This document shows positions 35,571-45,075 of a stretch of DNA of 64,000 nt, piece after piece. Each line of letters opens with the position of its first letter. The first letter of the stretch is position 1. The stretch comes from Gluconobacter sp. Dm-62 (GTDB taxonomy: Bacteria; Pseudomonadota; Alphaproteobacteria; Acetobacterales; Acetobacteraceae), in the NCBI RefSeq assembly GCF_018256155.1, contig NZ_JAERLY010000009.1:32257-96256 (forward strand), given 5' to 3'. The translations under genes were made by a program, and so were the position numbers. Below the pieces are notes generated by a model. That model saw only the letters and a list, made by a program, of their open reading frames with translations, did not search any database and was not told where the DNA came from.

Positions 35571-36143
35571 TCAGAGAACGCCGAGGAAGGCTTTCTTCTT
35601 CCTGACCGTCGGGGTCGCCCCCGCTGCGGGGTTGCGGCCCAGCGCAGAGTTCTCACGGATGCGGCGGTTTTCACCGTCACCATCCACCACGGAACCGGCA
35701 TTGCCAGCGTTCCAGAACATCAGGTTGTCCACAAACCCGGCATCGGCGGCGCCGAGTTCGGCGTTGTTCGGCGCATTGGCGGACTTATCTACCTGTCCGA
35801 CCAGTGCGGTCTGGCCGGTGCTGCCCTTGCCGGAATCCGGGTGCAGCGCCGTGTCAGGAGACAGGGTTTCGAGCGCCTGCATGCGCGGGCTTTCGTCCGG
35901 GCGATGGGCGTCGGCAGCGCCGGGGAGCTGCATCTGCTCGGAGGGCGGCATCGAGAGCGGCGCACGGGTCGTGACGGTGTACTCGTCGGGCATGGCCCGT
36001 TCGAGGCCGATCGCGCGTGAGACATCGGCGCCCGAACAGCCCGAAAGCAGCAGGCCGACGGAAGCCATGGCACCCATCTGGACACTGAGACGGGCAATGA
36101 AAAGACGGTTACGGCGCATGGAGGGCCCCTGGGACGCGATCAT
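35571..36143 (-). CDS. DUF3035 lipoprotein (BamF-like)
   Basis: Lipoprotein of 190 residues; the signal includes GAMASVGLLLSGC with a lipobox LSGC. The mature start, VSRAIGLERAMPDEYTVTTRAPLSMPP, is the signature of DUF3035, known in alphaproteobacteria as BamF, a lipoprotein associated with the BAM outer-membrane assembly complex. The rest is low-complexity and ends in KKKAFLGVL. The ATG at 36143 is used because TAGGAG lies eight bases before it; an ATG at 36119 would still leave a lipobox. It lies directly behind lspA, the lipoprotein signal peptidase that would process it. Confidence 0.82.
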   Translation of the reverse strand: MIASQGPSMRRNRLFIARLSVQMGAMASVGLLLSGCSGADVSRAIGLERAMPDEYTVTTRAPLSMPPSEQMQLPGAADAHRPDESPRMQALETLSPDTALHPDSGKGSTGQTALVGQVDKSANAPNNAELGAADAGFVDNLMFWNAGNAGSVVDGDGENRRIRENSALGRNPAAGATPTVRKKKAFLGVL

Positions 36144-36219
36144 GATGAAACACTCCTACAGTCCGAGCGACGTTGGAGCAAGGCCGGAGCAGGGTATGGG
36201 AAAAAGTTCCGCAAGCGCA

Positions 36220-36744
36220 TCACTTCGCGCCCGAAGCTCTGGCGGCCTGCCGCTCGGCGAGAAGGGAGTCGATCAGCCATACGGCGACGCCGCAGACAAT
36301 CCCTGAATCCGCGATATTGAAGACATACCATGACCAGCCAAAAGCATGGGCATGCAGGAAATCCACGACCGCCCCATAGCGCAGGCGGTCGATGACGTTG
36401 CCGATGGCCCCGCCTGCAATTGCGCCACAGGATGCCGCCACGAGCGTGCGCTTCGTGCGGGTCAGGGTCCAGACCAGAAGCCCGACCGCGATCAGGGAGA
36501 CCGCGCAGAAAATCCACGGCCCACGGCTGCCGAGGCCACCGAACATGCCGAATGTCACGGCGTGGTTCCAGACCATCGTGAAGTTCAGGAACGGCAGGAT
36601 CTCGACCGATCCGCGTTCCGGCAGATGATAGACATACAGGATCCAGTCCTTGCTGGCCTGATCCAGAACGAGGACCAGAACCAGCAGGGCAAGGCCCAGA
36701 ACCATGCGGCCTGTGCGGCTCATGCCCTCATGCCACAGGGACAT
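36220..36744 (-). CDS. lspA: Lipoprotein signal peptidase (signal peptidase II)
   Basis: Aspartyl peptidase of the inner membrane that cleaves prolipoproteins after lipidation; 174 residues with four membrane helices. The catalytic aspartates are D128 in GAVVDFLHAH and D146 in YVFNIADSGI, and GNVIDRLRYG precedes them as in the family. The reading frame is open upstream, but the ATG at 36744 shares its A with the ileS stop (TGATG) and gives the normal N-terminus. The ileS-lspA order is common in bacteria. Confidence 0.95.
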   Translation of the reverse strand: MSLWHEGMSRTGRMVLGLALLVLVLVLDQASKDWILYVYHLPERGSVEILPFLNFTMVWNHAVTFGMFGGLGSRGPWIFCAVSLIAVGLLVWTLTRTKRTLVAASCGAIAGGAIGNVIDRLRYGAVVDFLHAHAFGWSWYVFNIADSGIVCGVAVWLIDSLLAERQAARASGAK

Positions 36745-39626
36745 CAGGCGCTCACCACATCGATGCAGCGGCGGCACAGGGCCGGATGTTCGGCATCTTC
36801 CCCGACTTCGGGCAGGACCTTCCAGCAGCGGGCGCATTTATGGCCCGGCGCCCGCTCGACCTGCGGGCCGCCATGCGCCGTATCACCCGGCAGCAGCTCG
36901 GTTTCGGCGTGGGAGGTGATGAGGAGTTCGGCCCAGTCCAGCCCACCGAAGATCCCGGCTTCATCCTGCGACAGCGGCAATGTGACGCTGGCTTCGAGCG
37001 AGGAGCCGATCGTCCCGTCACGGCGGGCTGTTTCCAGCTCGGTCGTGACCAGACGGCGATAGGCGCGGATGTCTTCCCAGCGGTTGCCGAGTTCCGGGTC
37101 GTTCCACTCCGCCTCCGGCTCGAAGAACTGCGCGAGATGCACGCTGTCTTCCTCGCCGAAACGGGCCTGCCAGGCTTCCTCCGCCGTGAAGACCAGAACG
37201 GGCGCCAGCCACGTGCAGAGCGCGCGATGCAGAACGTCCAGCACCGTGCGGGCAGCGCGGCGGGTCGGGTCGGACGGGGCGTCGCAGTAGATCGCATCCT
37301 TGCGGATGTCGAAGTAGAATGCCGAGAGATCGGTGGTGCAGAAACCGTGCAGCGCCGGATAGACGCCAACCCACTGATGCGTTTCGACAGCGCGGGCGAT
37401 CAGGCCCCGCAGTTCCGACAGGCGATGCAGGATATACTGCTCCAGTGGCGGCAGATCGGCGTAAGGCACTGCTTCTTCGGCCGTGAAGCCGTCAAGGGCA
37501 CCAAGCAGCCAGCGCAGCGTGTTGCGCAGGCGACGATAAAGCTCACCCTGCTGCTTGAGGATTTCCTGCCCGATGCGAAGATCTTCGTTCGTATCGGAGT
37601 TCAGGACCCACAGGCGCAGTATATCGGCGCCAAGGCTGTCGGTCACGTCCGACGGGGCCACGACATTGCCCAGCGACTTGGACATCTTGCGGCCCTGCTC
37701 GTCCATGACGAAGCCGTTGGTCACGAGCGCCTTGTAGGGTGCGACGCCCATCGTGCCCACGCTTTCCAGCAGGGAGGACTGGAACCAGCCGCGATGCTGG
37801 TCAGAGCCTTCAAGGTAGAGATCGGCCGGGAAGTTCAGGCCTTTCTGCCCAAGATCGAAGCGATGGGTGGAGCCGCTTTCGAACCAGACGTCCACGATGT
37901 CGAAAACCTGCTCGTAATCGGCGGGATCACGGCCTTCACCCAGGAAGAGCGCCGGATCAGCTTCATACCAGATATCCGCACCCTTCTCGCGGAAGGCCTC
38001 GACGATACGCTGCATGACGGCCGGATCGCGCAGGACATCGCCGGTGCGCTTCTCAACGAAGACCGCAATCGGCACGCCCCAGGCGCGCTGCCGGGAAATG
38101 CACCAGTCGGGGCGCTGCTCGATCATGGAGGTCAGGCGACGACGGGCCGCTTCCGGGACGAAAGTAATGTTATCCAGCGCACTCAGGGAGTTTTCGCGCA
38201 GCTTCGTCTCGCCATCCATCGCGATGAACCACTGTGGCGTCGCGCGGAAGATGATCGGGGCCTTGGAGCGCCAGGAATGCGGATAGGAATGACGGACCGT
38301 CCCGCGCGCCATGAGGCCGTTGGCAGGGGCATCGTCATGTTCGGCGGACTGACGGGCTTCGGTCAGCAGGTCGCAGACCGGGTCAGCGGCCTTAAAAACA
38401 TGGATGCCAGCGAGATGCGGAACCCATGGCGCGTAACGGCCATCGTCTTCCACCAGTTCGGGAACTTCAACGCCGTACTGGCGGCAGAGCATGAAATCGT
38501 CCTGACCGTGGGACGGCGCCATGTGGACGAGGCCCGTACCGACATCGGTCGTGACGAACTCACCCGGCAGCATCGGCACGTCATATTCGTAGCCACGACC
38601 GCGTAGCGGATGAGCGCAGACCGCACCTTCGAGGCCGTTGCCGGGGAGGGTGTAAAGAATATGATGCGCCGTGATGCCAGCATCCGTGCAGAACGCTTCC
38701 ACACGGTCTTCAGCCACCAGCAGTTTCGCTCCCTGCGGAACGACACTGTTCTCGTTCGTCTCGTCAACGCGCAGAACTACGTAGGTGATGTCCGGACCGT
38801 AAGCGAGCGCGCGGTTGGCCGGGATGGTCCAGGGCGTGGTCGTCCAGATGACGGCCGAGACGCCGTTCAGGGCGTGGGCGGGCGTCGGATCCTTGATGAC
38901 CGGGAAGGCCACGAAGATCGTGGTGGAGTCGATGTCGTGATATTCGATCTCGGCTTCGGCCAGTGCCGTCTTCTCGACCGGGCTCCACATGACGGGGCGC
39001 AGGCCGCGATAGAGGCTGCCATTGAGCAGGAACTTGCCGATCTCGTCGACGATCTTGGCTTCGGAACTGAAGTCCATCGTCACATAGCGGTTGGCCCATT
39101 CGGCCTGCACACCAATGCGCTTGAAACCCTCGGCCTGCTTCTGCACCCATTCAGCAGCGTACTGGCGGCATTCTGCGCGAAACTGGAGCAGGGGCACCTG
39201 ATCCTTGTCCTTGCCAACCTTGCGGTACTGTTCCTCGATCCGCCATTCGATCGGCAGGCCGTGACAGTCCCAGCCCGGAAGATAGCGGACCTCATACCCC
39301 GACATGCGATGGGCGCGGTTGATGACGTCCTTCATCACCTTGTTCAGGGCGTGTCCGATGTGAATGTGGCCGTTGGCGTAGGGCGGTCCGTCATGGAGTG
39401 TGAAGACGGGACGTCCCTTTCCGGCCTCGCGGATCTTCTCGTCCAGACCCGTTGCGGCCCAGCGGACGAGCGTGTCCGGCTCCCGTTTGGGCAGGCCACC
39501 GCGCATCGGAAAACCGGTGCGGGGAAGGAACACGGTATCGCGGTAGCGGTCCTGCTGTTCCTTGAAGGCGGCGACGGAAGGATCGGGGGTCTTGTCGGAC
39601 ATGAGAGACGGGCCAGTTTCGGTCAT
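36744..39626 (-). CDS. ileS: Isoleucyl-tRNA synthetase
   Basis: Class I synthetase of 960 residues that charges tRNA-Ile and edits valine. HIGH appears in NGHIHIGHALNK (about 85-96) and KMSKS in QGRKMSKSLGNV (about 645). The editing domain lies between them, with TTPWTIPANRA. The C-terminal zinc motif HKCARCWK with CRRC near the end marks the bacterial IleS1 type, usually sensitive to mupirocin. The start is set at the ATG at 39626; an ATG at 39602 is also possible, and neither has a clear ribosome binding site. No T-box or other leader structure was seen. The stop overlaps lspA by one base. Confidence 0.96.
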   Translation of the reverse strand: MTETGPSLMSDKTPDPSVAAFKEQQDRYRDTVFLPRTGFPMRGGLPKREPDTLVRWAATGLDEKIREAGKGRPVFTLHDGPPYANGHIHIGHALNKVMKDVINRAHRMSGYEVRYLPGWDCHGLPIEWRIEEQYRKVGKDKDQVPLLQFRAECRQYAAEWVQKQAEGFKRIGVQAEWANRYVTMDFSSEAKIVDEIGKFLLNGSLYRGLRPVMWSPVEKTALAEAEIEYHDIDSTTIFVAFPVIKDPTPAHALNGVSAVIWTTTPWTIPANRALAYGPDITYVVLRVDETNENSVVPQGAKLLVAEDRVEAFCTDAGITAHHILYTLPGNGLEGAVCAHPLRGRGYEYDVPMLPGEFVTTDVGTGLVHMAPSHGQDDFMLCRQYGVEVPELVEDDGRYAPWVPHLAGIHVFKAADPVCDLLTEARQSAEHDDAPANGLMARGTVRHSYPHSWRSKAPIIFRATPQWFIAMDGETKLRENSLSALDNITFVPEAARRRLTSMIEQRPDWCISRQRAWGVPIAVFVEKRTGDVLRDPAVMQRIVEAFREKGADIWYEADPALFLGEGRDPADYEQVFDIVDVWFESGSTHRFDLGQKGLNFPADLYLEGSDQHRGWFQSSLLESVGTMGVAPYKALVTNGFVMDEQGRKMSKSLGNVVAPSDVTDSLGADILRLWVLNSDTNEDLRIGQEILKQQGELYRRLRNTLRWLLGALDGFTAEEAVPYADLPPLEQYILHRLSELRGLIARAVETHQWVGVYPALHGFCTTDLSAFYFDIRKDAIYCDAPSDPTRRAARTVLDVLHRALCTWLAPVLVFTAEEAWQARFGEEDSVHLAQFFEPEAEWNDPELGNRWEDIRAYRRLVTTELETARRDGTIGSSLEASVTLPLSQDEAGIFGGLDWAELLITSHAETELLPGDTAHGGPQVERAPGHKCARCWKVLPEVGEDAEHPALCRRCIDVVSA

Positions 39627-39756
39627 TCACACTAAGGGGGGACCATATGGAGATCGGGAGCCAATCCGGTCAAGTCCGGGGTTAAGGGAAGCAGCAATGC
39701 GGGCCTGTCTCAGGACAGCTTCCGGAGGCGGGTTGCGGGGATGGCAGGAGTGGCGG

Positions 39757-40767
39757 ATGATGCCGGATATGGTGCTTTTTGCAGAAGGCAGATCCGTGCA
39801 GTCACATCGTCTTTTCCAGTCCGTTGCCGGGCTTGTCCTCGGTCTTTGTGCGGGATTTGGATCTTCCGCCCATGCGCAGGCGCCCCGTTGTCCGGCGCCG
39901 GCGAGCGTGCCGGACAAAAGCCGGATGGCACAGATGTTCCAGACATCGCCGGACCGCGGTTTCCTGTGGAAGGTGACGAAGGACGGCCATTCATCGTGGC
40001 TGTATGGAACGCTGCATGTCGCAAAGCAGGACTGGCTGCTGCCGGGTCCGCTGACGCGCGCTGCGATCCTGCATAGCAGCGAGGTCGCGTTGGAACTTGA
40101 TCTGAATGCGCCCGACACCGCGACCACACTGCGCCAGCCGGAAGATCCCGCCCGATGGGCGCATCTCGTGCAGTCGGGGCGCAAGGCGAAAGTGGATGCG
40201 CTCATGGATCAGCAATGCGTGCCGAGTGCTGCGTTCGCGCACGTGGCGGTTGGCGTGGAAGCGGCCGGTGTCGAATCCCTGGCGTCACGCCAGGATGGAT
40301 ATTATCCGGATTATGCGGTGGATGCCGTTCTGCAGGGCATGGCGGGAAGTCTGAAAAAGCCTCTGATCGGGCTGGAGACGGTGCAGATGCAGCGGGATCT
40401 GCTGATCGGTCCGGATCAGGCGGATGAAGATGCGTTTATTGATGATATCGTCAAGGGCGTCTCGACCGGAAAGACGCAGGCCGAGAACCGCAAGCTGACC
40501 CAGATGTGGGCCTCAAGCGACGTGAAGCGACTGGACCGTTATCAGGACTGGTGCGACTGCCTGAATACGGCACAGGAACGCCGTTTCATGTCCCGGCTTC
40601 TGGATGACCGAAATGTCGGCATGGCGGAAAAAATCGCGAAGATCCATGAGAGCGGGACCTCCCTGTTCGCGGCGGTTGGTTCCCTGCACATGGCGGGGCC
40701 GAAGGGACTGCCCGCCCTGCTCCGCAAGGACGGGTTTGAGGTCCAGCAGATCGTGCCGGCACCCTGA
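39757..40767 (+). CDS. TraB/GumN family protein, secreted
   Basis: The 336-residue protein begins after AGGAG (39746-39750) at the ATG at 39757. It has a hydrophobic signal (LFQSVAGLVLGLCAGFGSSAHA, cleavage near AHAQ). The family motifs are GTLHVAKQDW at the N-terminus and AVGSLHMAGPKGLPALL at the C-terminus, both with a GxxH pattern, plus ALELDLNAP. TraB/GumN proteins are suspected metal-dependent peptidases, but a reaction for this one is not established. The reading frame extends upstream, but the extra part overlaps the ileS promoter region. The stop overlaps the next gene by one base. Confidence 0.83.
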   Translation: MMPDMVLFAEGRSVQSHRLFQSVAGLVLGLCAGFGSSAHAQAPRCPAPASVPDKSRMAQMFQTSPDRGFLWKVTKDGHSSWLYGTLHVAKQDWLLPGPLTRAAILHSSEVALELDLNAPDTATTLRQPEDPARWAHLVQSGRKAKVDALMDQQCVPSAAFAHVAVGVEAAGVESLASRQDGYYPDYAVDAVLQGMAGSLKKPLIGLETVQMQRDLLIGPDQADEDAFIDDIVKGVSTGKTQAENRKLTQMWASSDVKRLDRYQDWCDCLNTAQERRFMSRLLDDRNVGMAEKIAKIHESGTSLFAAVGSLHMAGPKGLPALLRKDGFEVQQIVPAP

Positions 40768-41561
40768 TGAAACGGATCGTCCGGAAGTTGCTGGGCCGCA
40801 GGGCGCCGACGCGCCGTCCCGAGCCTCCTGCCCTGCCACCGCAGATCGAGGAAATCAGGCAGGGCGCGCTCAAGGGACAGCATCTTCAGATCGTACAGTG
40901 GGGACAGGTGCTGCTGGACAGCGTGTATGTTCCACGTGATCCGATGGCAGCGGTGGAATGGTTCACGATCGCGGCCAATGCCGGGTTCGGCCCGGGACAC
41001 AACATGCGCGGGCGGTGTTTCCAGTTCGGCTGGGGCTGTGAGAAAGATCTTCAGCAGGCCGCGCGCTGTTACGAGGCCGCAGCTGGCGCGGGAGACGAAT
41101 GGGGCCGGTACAATCTGGGCATCATGACCATGCGCGGGATCGGCATGGAGCCGGATCTGGCGCGGGCGCTGGATCTGTTCCGCACGGCAGCGAATAACGG
41201 CCATGCAAAATCCATGAACCTGTATGCGCGCTTTCTGGAAGAAGGATGGGTTTTGTCACAGGACCGGGTGGCGGCGCTGGACTGGTATCGCAGATCCGCG
41301 GAAGGGGGCGATTATCGTGGGCAGCACAATCATGCCACAGCACTTGTCGATGCCGGGAAGGTTGATGAGGCGCTGGGCTGGTGGCGTCAGGCGGTCGTGG
41401 ATGCGACGTCCGACATCCTACTGGCGATGGACCAGAAACTGACGGCGCTGGGGCCGAAAGGCGATGCGGACCTGCTGAAGCAGGTGCATGAACGCCTGAG
41501 GGAGATGGGGATTTCTCCTTCAGGCGAGGCTGTTTCGGTCAGTAATTCGCCGAAAGATTGA
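40767..41561 (+). CDS. Sel1-repeat (tetratricopeptide-like) protein
   Basis: The 264-residue protein is made of Sel1-like repeats of about 36 residues. Repeat signatures include AAVEWFTIAANAGFGPGHNMRG, QAARCYEAAAGAGDEWGRYNLG, RALDLFRTAANNGHAKSMNLYA and AALDWYRRSAEGGDYRGQHNHA. No signal peptide is visible, so it is probably cytosolic and mediates protein-protein contacts. The start shares a base with the TraB/GumN stop, so the pair is co-translated. Its last 23 bases overlap the convergent TonB receptor gene. Sel1-repeat genes are often linked to siderophore receptors, and the neighbour here fits that. Confidence 0.85.
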   Translation: MKRIVRKLLGRRAPTRRPEPPALPPQIEEIRQGALKGQHLQIVQWGQVLLDSVYVPRDPMAAVEWFTIAANAGFGPGHNMRGRCFQFGWGCEKDLQQAARCYEAAAGAGDEWGRYNLGIMTMRGIGMEPDLARALDLFRTAANNGHAKSMNLYARFLEEGWVLSQDRVAALDWYRRSAEGGDYRGQHNHATALVDAGKVDEALGWWRQAVVDATSDILLAMDQKLTALGPKGDADLLKQVHERLREMGISPSGEAVSVSNSPKD

Positions 41562-43938
41562 AGAGGAAGGAGCGTCCGACAGCTGGGGTCGCGCGGTCGC
41601 TGAACAGGTTGCTGTAGTTCAGGCGGTTGTCGAGGTTGTAGCCGTTCATGGCCACGCGCCAGCGCTTGCCGAAATTGTGGGAAATAACGGCGTCCCATTC
41701 CACCGTGGCAGGCACGGCCGCTGTATTGGTGGCGTTCAGGTAGACACCATCACGCCAGGTCAGACCACCGCCGAACGTGACGTTCCAGGGACGGTTCGGA
41801 GCTATCGTATAGGTAGACCAGATGGTGGCCGAGTTCTTCGGCGCGTACTGGATACGCTTGCCGACATCAGCCGCCGTCAGGGACGAGACGGTCGTGGCGT
41901 CGTAATAGGCGTAGGTGCCGATCATGGTCCAGTTCTTCAGGATTTCACCCGAGACGCTGAGTTCGACGCCCTGGTTGCGCTGCCGGTCGCTGGACGAGGA
42001 CACATCCCCCGTCGAAGGGTCCGTCATGAGCGCGTTGCCCTTTTCCAGACGGAAGATGGAGGCCGCGAAGCCCATGCGACCATGGAAGGCGTTATACTTC
42101 GCGCCCAGTTCGTAAAGGCTGCTGCGCTCGGGGCTGAAACCCTGTGTCGAGGATTTCAGGGGTTCGGAGCTGTTCGTCACATACAGGCCCAGCGGCGTGG
42201 TGGACTGCGCCCAGTTGAAATAAACCATGATGTTGCTGGTGGGCGTATACATCAGGCTGACGGTCGGATTGAATGTGTCCTGTGTCTGTCCGTAAGACAC
42301 GCCGGCACCGGCCGTTCCGCCATTGGCGGAATAGTGGCTGTCCCAGTGATCCCAGCGGAAGCCGCCACGGATCGAGAACCAGGGTGCCAGCCACATCTGT
42401 TCAGAGAAGAACGCGCCGACATCGGTGGCGTCGCCCGTCTTGTACATGGCATGACCGACACCAGAGATGTTCACGAGATTGCCGCTGTACTGGCCCAGCG
42501 ATCCGAGCAGGAGGCCCGGCTGGGTGGCGGAAGGGTGGAGCAGGCTTGTCGTGTCAGTCTGCGTGCCGTTCTGGCCGTTGAAATTGTAGGCGTAGTTCGT
42601 GCGGCGGTCATAGACATGCGAAATATCGACGCCGGCGATGATCTGGTGACGGATGCTGCCGGTCGAGAACTTCGCGATGCCCGAGAACACGTCCTGCACG
42701 GACCAGTCGTTCTGCTGATAAGGCTCCGGACCGCCCAGATGACCACGGCGGTTGATGGTCGCGGCTTCGGGATCAGTGAAATAATTGGCGGCGCAGGTCG
42801 TATCGCAGCCCGGCTGTGACGCGGAGAAGTACCGGCTGTACATGCCGCCGCGCGCATCGTTGTAGAATGTGATGTTCTTGTTCAGGTCGAATTTCAGGCG
42901 CGCCGTCAGCATGTCCACATTGGAGGCATCCTGATCGTAGCTCGTGCCGTACCAGTTGTTGCGGTTGAGGCCATATTCCGTCAGCGGCTTCGCAATGGCT
43001 GTGCCCGGTTTGGTTACGACCGGCACGCCATAATCCGGCACGCGGTTGTCCGTCTGGTGGAAATATTCCAGCGTGAAGGTCGTGCGTTTGCCCAGACCGA
43101 AGGCGATCGAAGGTGCGATGCCCCAGCGATGGGAGAAGACGTTGTCCCGACCGGCCGTATTGTTCTCGTTGCCCATGCCCGTGATGCGGATGGCCGTGGA
43201 ATCCCCGATCTGCTTGTTGAAATCGAGCGTGCCGCGATAGTAATCCGCAGAGCCGCCCGAGAAGCTGCCACCATAGCTGTCCCCGAGATGGGCCACCTTG
43301 GTGGTGATGTTGATGGCGCCACCCGTCGTCCCATTACCGAAGACTTCCGAGGACGGCCCCTTGATGACCGAGACATGGTCGTAATCGAAGCTGTCGCGGG
43401 TATAGACGCCGAAATCGCGCAGGCCGTTTTCGTAGATGTCGTTCTGGGCCTGGAAACCGCGGATCAGGAACTGGTCGCCCGCCATGCCGCCTTCGCCTTC
43501 ACCGACCGATGCGGTAATGCCCGGCACGTTGCGCAGGGCCTCGTCGAGCGATTTGACGTTCTGCTGCTCCATCAGAAGCTTGGGCACGACGTTGATCGTC
43601 TGCGGGGTGTGCATGACGTCTTCCGGCATCCGCCCAATGCCGATGGGGGTCTGCAATGTGTTCATCGGAGAGCCGACGACCTGAAGGTGTTCGGTTTCCT
43701 CAGGCGTTGCGACGATGCCGTTGTCCGCCGTTTTTGGAGCAATCCCTGATGTGGCGGCTTTCGGCGGGAGAGCCTTGGGCGTCTGTGAGCTAGCTGCGTC
43801 GTTTTTGGGAGCCGGGTGACGACGGGCTTTGTGATGATGCCGGGTATCGTCCTGTGCATGGGCGGCAGTGCAGACAAGTGTCAGACCGGCAGCAAGGGAT
43901 AGCGGGCCCAAAGAATGGCGAGGTGTTCTGGACGACAT
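41539..43938 (-). CDS. TonB-dependent siderophore receptor
   Basis: Outer-membrane receptor of 799 residues for ferric siderophores. The signal peptide ends near AAHAQ, and a histidine/proline-rich stretch follows (RHHHKARRHPAPK). The plug domain (about 100-225) shows PQTINVVPKLLMEQQNVKSL, LRNVPGITASVGEGEGG, FLIRGFQAQNDIYENGLRD and VIKGPSSEVFGNGTTGG, close to Fiu/FpvA-type receptors. The barrel ends in FNLSANY with an aromatic last residue. Two Fur-box-like sequences lie upstream at 43988-44040, so iron repression is likely. The 3' end overlaps the Sel1 gene by 23 bases. Confidence 0.93.
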   Translation of the reverse strand: MSSRTPRHSLGPLSLAAGLTLVCTAAHAQDDTRHHHKARRHPAPKNDAASSQTPKALPPKAATSGIAPKTADNGIVATPEETEHLQVVGSPMNTLQTPIGIGRMPEDVMHTPQTINVVPKLLMEQQNVKSLDEALRNVPGITASVGEGEGGMAGDQFLIRGFQAQNDIYENGLRDFGVYTRDSFDYDHVSVIKGPSSEVFGNGTTGGAINITTKVAHLGDSYGGSFSGGSADYYRGTLDFNKQIGDSTAIRITGMGNENNTAGRDNVFSHRWGIAPSIAFGLGKRTTFTLEYFHQTDNRVPDYGVPVVTKPGTAIAKPLTEYGLNRNNWYGTSYDQDASNVDMLTARLKFDLNKNITFYNDARGGMYSRYFSASQPGCDTTCAANYFTDPEAATINRRGHLGGPEPYQQNDWSVQDVFSGIAKFSTGSIRHQIIAGVDISHVYDRRTNYAYNFNGQNGTQTDTTSLLHPSATQPGLLLGSLGQYSGNLVNISGVGHAMYKTGDATDVGAFFSEQMWLAPWFSIRGGFRWDHWDSHYSANGGTAGAGVSYGQTQDTFNPTVSLMYTPTSNIMVYFNWAQSTTPLGLYVTNSSEPLKSSTQGFSPERSSLYELGAKYNAFHGRMGFAASIFRLEKGNALMTDPSTGDVSSSSDRQRNQGVELSVSGEILKNWTMIGTYAYYDATTVSSLTAADVGKRIQYAPKNSATIWSTYTIAPNRPWNVTFGGGLTWRDGVYLNATNTAAVPATVEWDAVISHNFGKRWRVAMNGYNLDNRLNYSNLFSDRATPAVGRSFLFNLSANY

Positions 43939-43987
43939 CGGATCATGATCCTGAAAACGGAAACTGATGATGCCCTTAAAGGGTTAA

Positions 43988-44040
43988 TGCGACTAATTCT
44001 CAATACTGATTCAGCAAAATTGCGAAAGATTCTCATTCTC
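43988..44040 (-). promoter_or_regulatory. Two Fur-box-like elements upstream of the siderophore receptor
   Basis: Two related elements, each with a TGCGA...TTCTCA layout, occur on the plus strand at 43988-44005 and 44020-44040. On the minus strand they read GAGAATGAGAATCTTTCGC and TATTGAGAATTAGTCGCA. The GAGAATGAGAATC core resembles the GATAAT-based Fur box. The position, 50-100 bases upstream of the receptor start, fits iron-dependent repression. They were found by eye against a loose consensus. Confidence 0.5.
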
Positions 44041-44082
44041 CATATCAAACCGTGGCATAAATGACACAGAACGATACGCAAC

Positions 44083-44118
44083 AAAAAAACCCCTTTCCCG
44101 GGCGGGGAAAGGGGTTTT
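44083..44118 (-). terminator. Terminator of the mtn-ribF operon (bidirectional shape)
   Basis: AAAACCCCTTTCCC (44086-44099) pairs with GGGAAAGGGGTTTT (44105-44118), a 14-bp stem with a 5-base loop. Read on the minus strand it ends in seven T residues, 34 bases after the ribF stop. Because both arms end in A/T runs it could also stop plus-strand transcription. Confidence 0.9.
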
Positions 44119-44151
44119 GAAGACACTGGAAAGACCAGATCCGGGTGTGTG

Positions 44152-45075
44152 TCAGATACCCAGAATAGAGCGGGCCTGCGCGGCATCACAGGCGATCTGG
44201 GCCTTGAGTTCGTCAAGACCGGAAAACCTCTTTTCCTCACGCAGCAGGGCGATGAGAGCGACGCTGAGGGTCTGGCCGTACAGGTCTTCGTTGAAATCGA
44301 AGAGATGGACTTCAAGCCGGCTTTCCTGACCATCATTGATGGTCGGACGGCGGCCGATATTGGCGACGCCGGAGACGATGCGGCCATCCGGCAATGTGAC
44401 GCGGGCCGCGTAGACGCCGCGGGCAGGCTCGACATGCTGCGTCAGGGGGATATTGGCGGTCGGGAAGCCAAGGAGACGTCCGCGCTGGTCTCCGTGCATG
44501 ACGGGACCGGTGATGCTCCAGGGACGGCCGAGCTCCTGCGCCGCGCGCTGGGGATAACCTTCCTGCAACAGGCGCCGGACACGGCTTGAGGAGATCGGGC
44601 CGCCTTCATCGGAGAGCTGTGGCACGATGGTCAGGCCGATTCCATGAGGCGAGAGAAAAGTTTCAAGGCGCTCGATATTGCCGGTACGGCGATGACCGAA
44701 CGCAAAATCCGCTCCACAGGCCACATGCGCCACGCCGAGGCCGTTCACCAGAACGTCGTCCACGAACCGCTCGGCACTCAGATGCGAGAACTCCGCATCG
44801 AATGGGATCTGGAACACATGCTCCACCCCTTGCTCCGCGAGAGCGGCGGCACGGATGCCCGGCAGCATCAGGCGGAAGGACGGGTCCTGCGGGCGGAACA
44901 GCGTTCGGGGATGCGGATCGAAAGTGACGACCGAGAGCGGGTGGTCGGGGCGCGCCATCCGCAGTGTTTCGAGCAGATGGACATGCCCGCGATGCACGCC
45001 ATCAAAATTGCCGAGCGCTGCAACCGTATTACGGGCAGAAGCGGGAATATTGCGCCAGTCTGTATGCAGGCTCAT
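44152..45075 (-). CDS. ribF: Bifunctional riboflavin kinase/FAD synthetase
   Basis: Converts riboflavin to FMN and FMN to FAD; 307 residues. The N-terminal adenylyltransferase domain has GNFDGVHRGHVHLL at 22-35 and the SSSRVR motif at about 165. The C-terminal kinase domain has GDQRGRLLGFPTANI and VYAARVTLPDG. The start overlaps mtnC by four bases. FAD supply is important in this cell, because several of its periplasmic dehydrogenases are flavoproteins, but the link to the methionine salvage genes is one of operon position only. Confidence 0.95.
   Translation of the reverse strand: MSLHTDWRNIPASARNTVAALGNFDGVHRGHVHLLETLRMARPDHPLSVVTFDPHPRTLFRPQDPSFRLMLPGIRAAALAEQGVEHVFQIPFDAEFSHLSAERFVDDVLVNGLGVAHVACGADFAFGHRRTGNIERLETFLSPHGIGLTIVPQLSDEGGPISSSRVRRLLQEGYPQRAAQELGRPWSITGPVMHGDQRGRLLGFPTANIPLTQHVEPARGVYAARVTLPDGRIVSGVANIGRRPTINDGQESRLEVHLFDFNEDLYGQTLSVALIALLREEKRFSGLDELKAQIACDAAQARSILGI

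Noticed and set aside
33498..36020. An 840-codon open frame on the plus strand opposite dld, mutL and the BamF-like gene
   Set aside because: It spans three genes with clear motifs on the other strand and shows the low-complexity Arg/Gly-rich composition of a shadow frame.
36786..39635. Two long plus-strand frames (606 and 341 codons) opposite ileS
   Set aside because: IleS is complete with HIGH, KMSKS and zinc motifs; the opposite frames lack any recognisable domain.
43939..44151. Possible FMN riboswitch near ribF
   Set aside because: The gap lies downstream of ribF, which is on the minus strand, and contains only its terminator and the receptor's upstream region.
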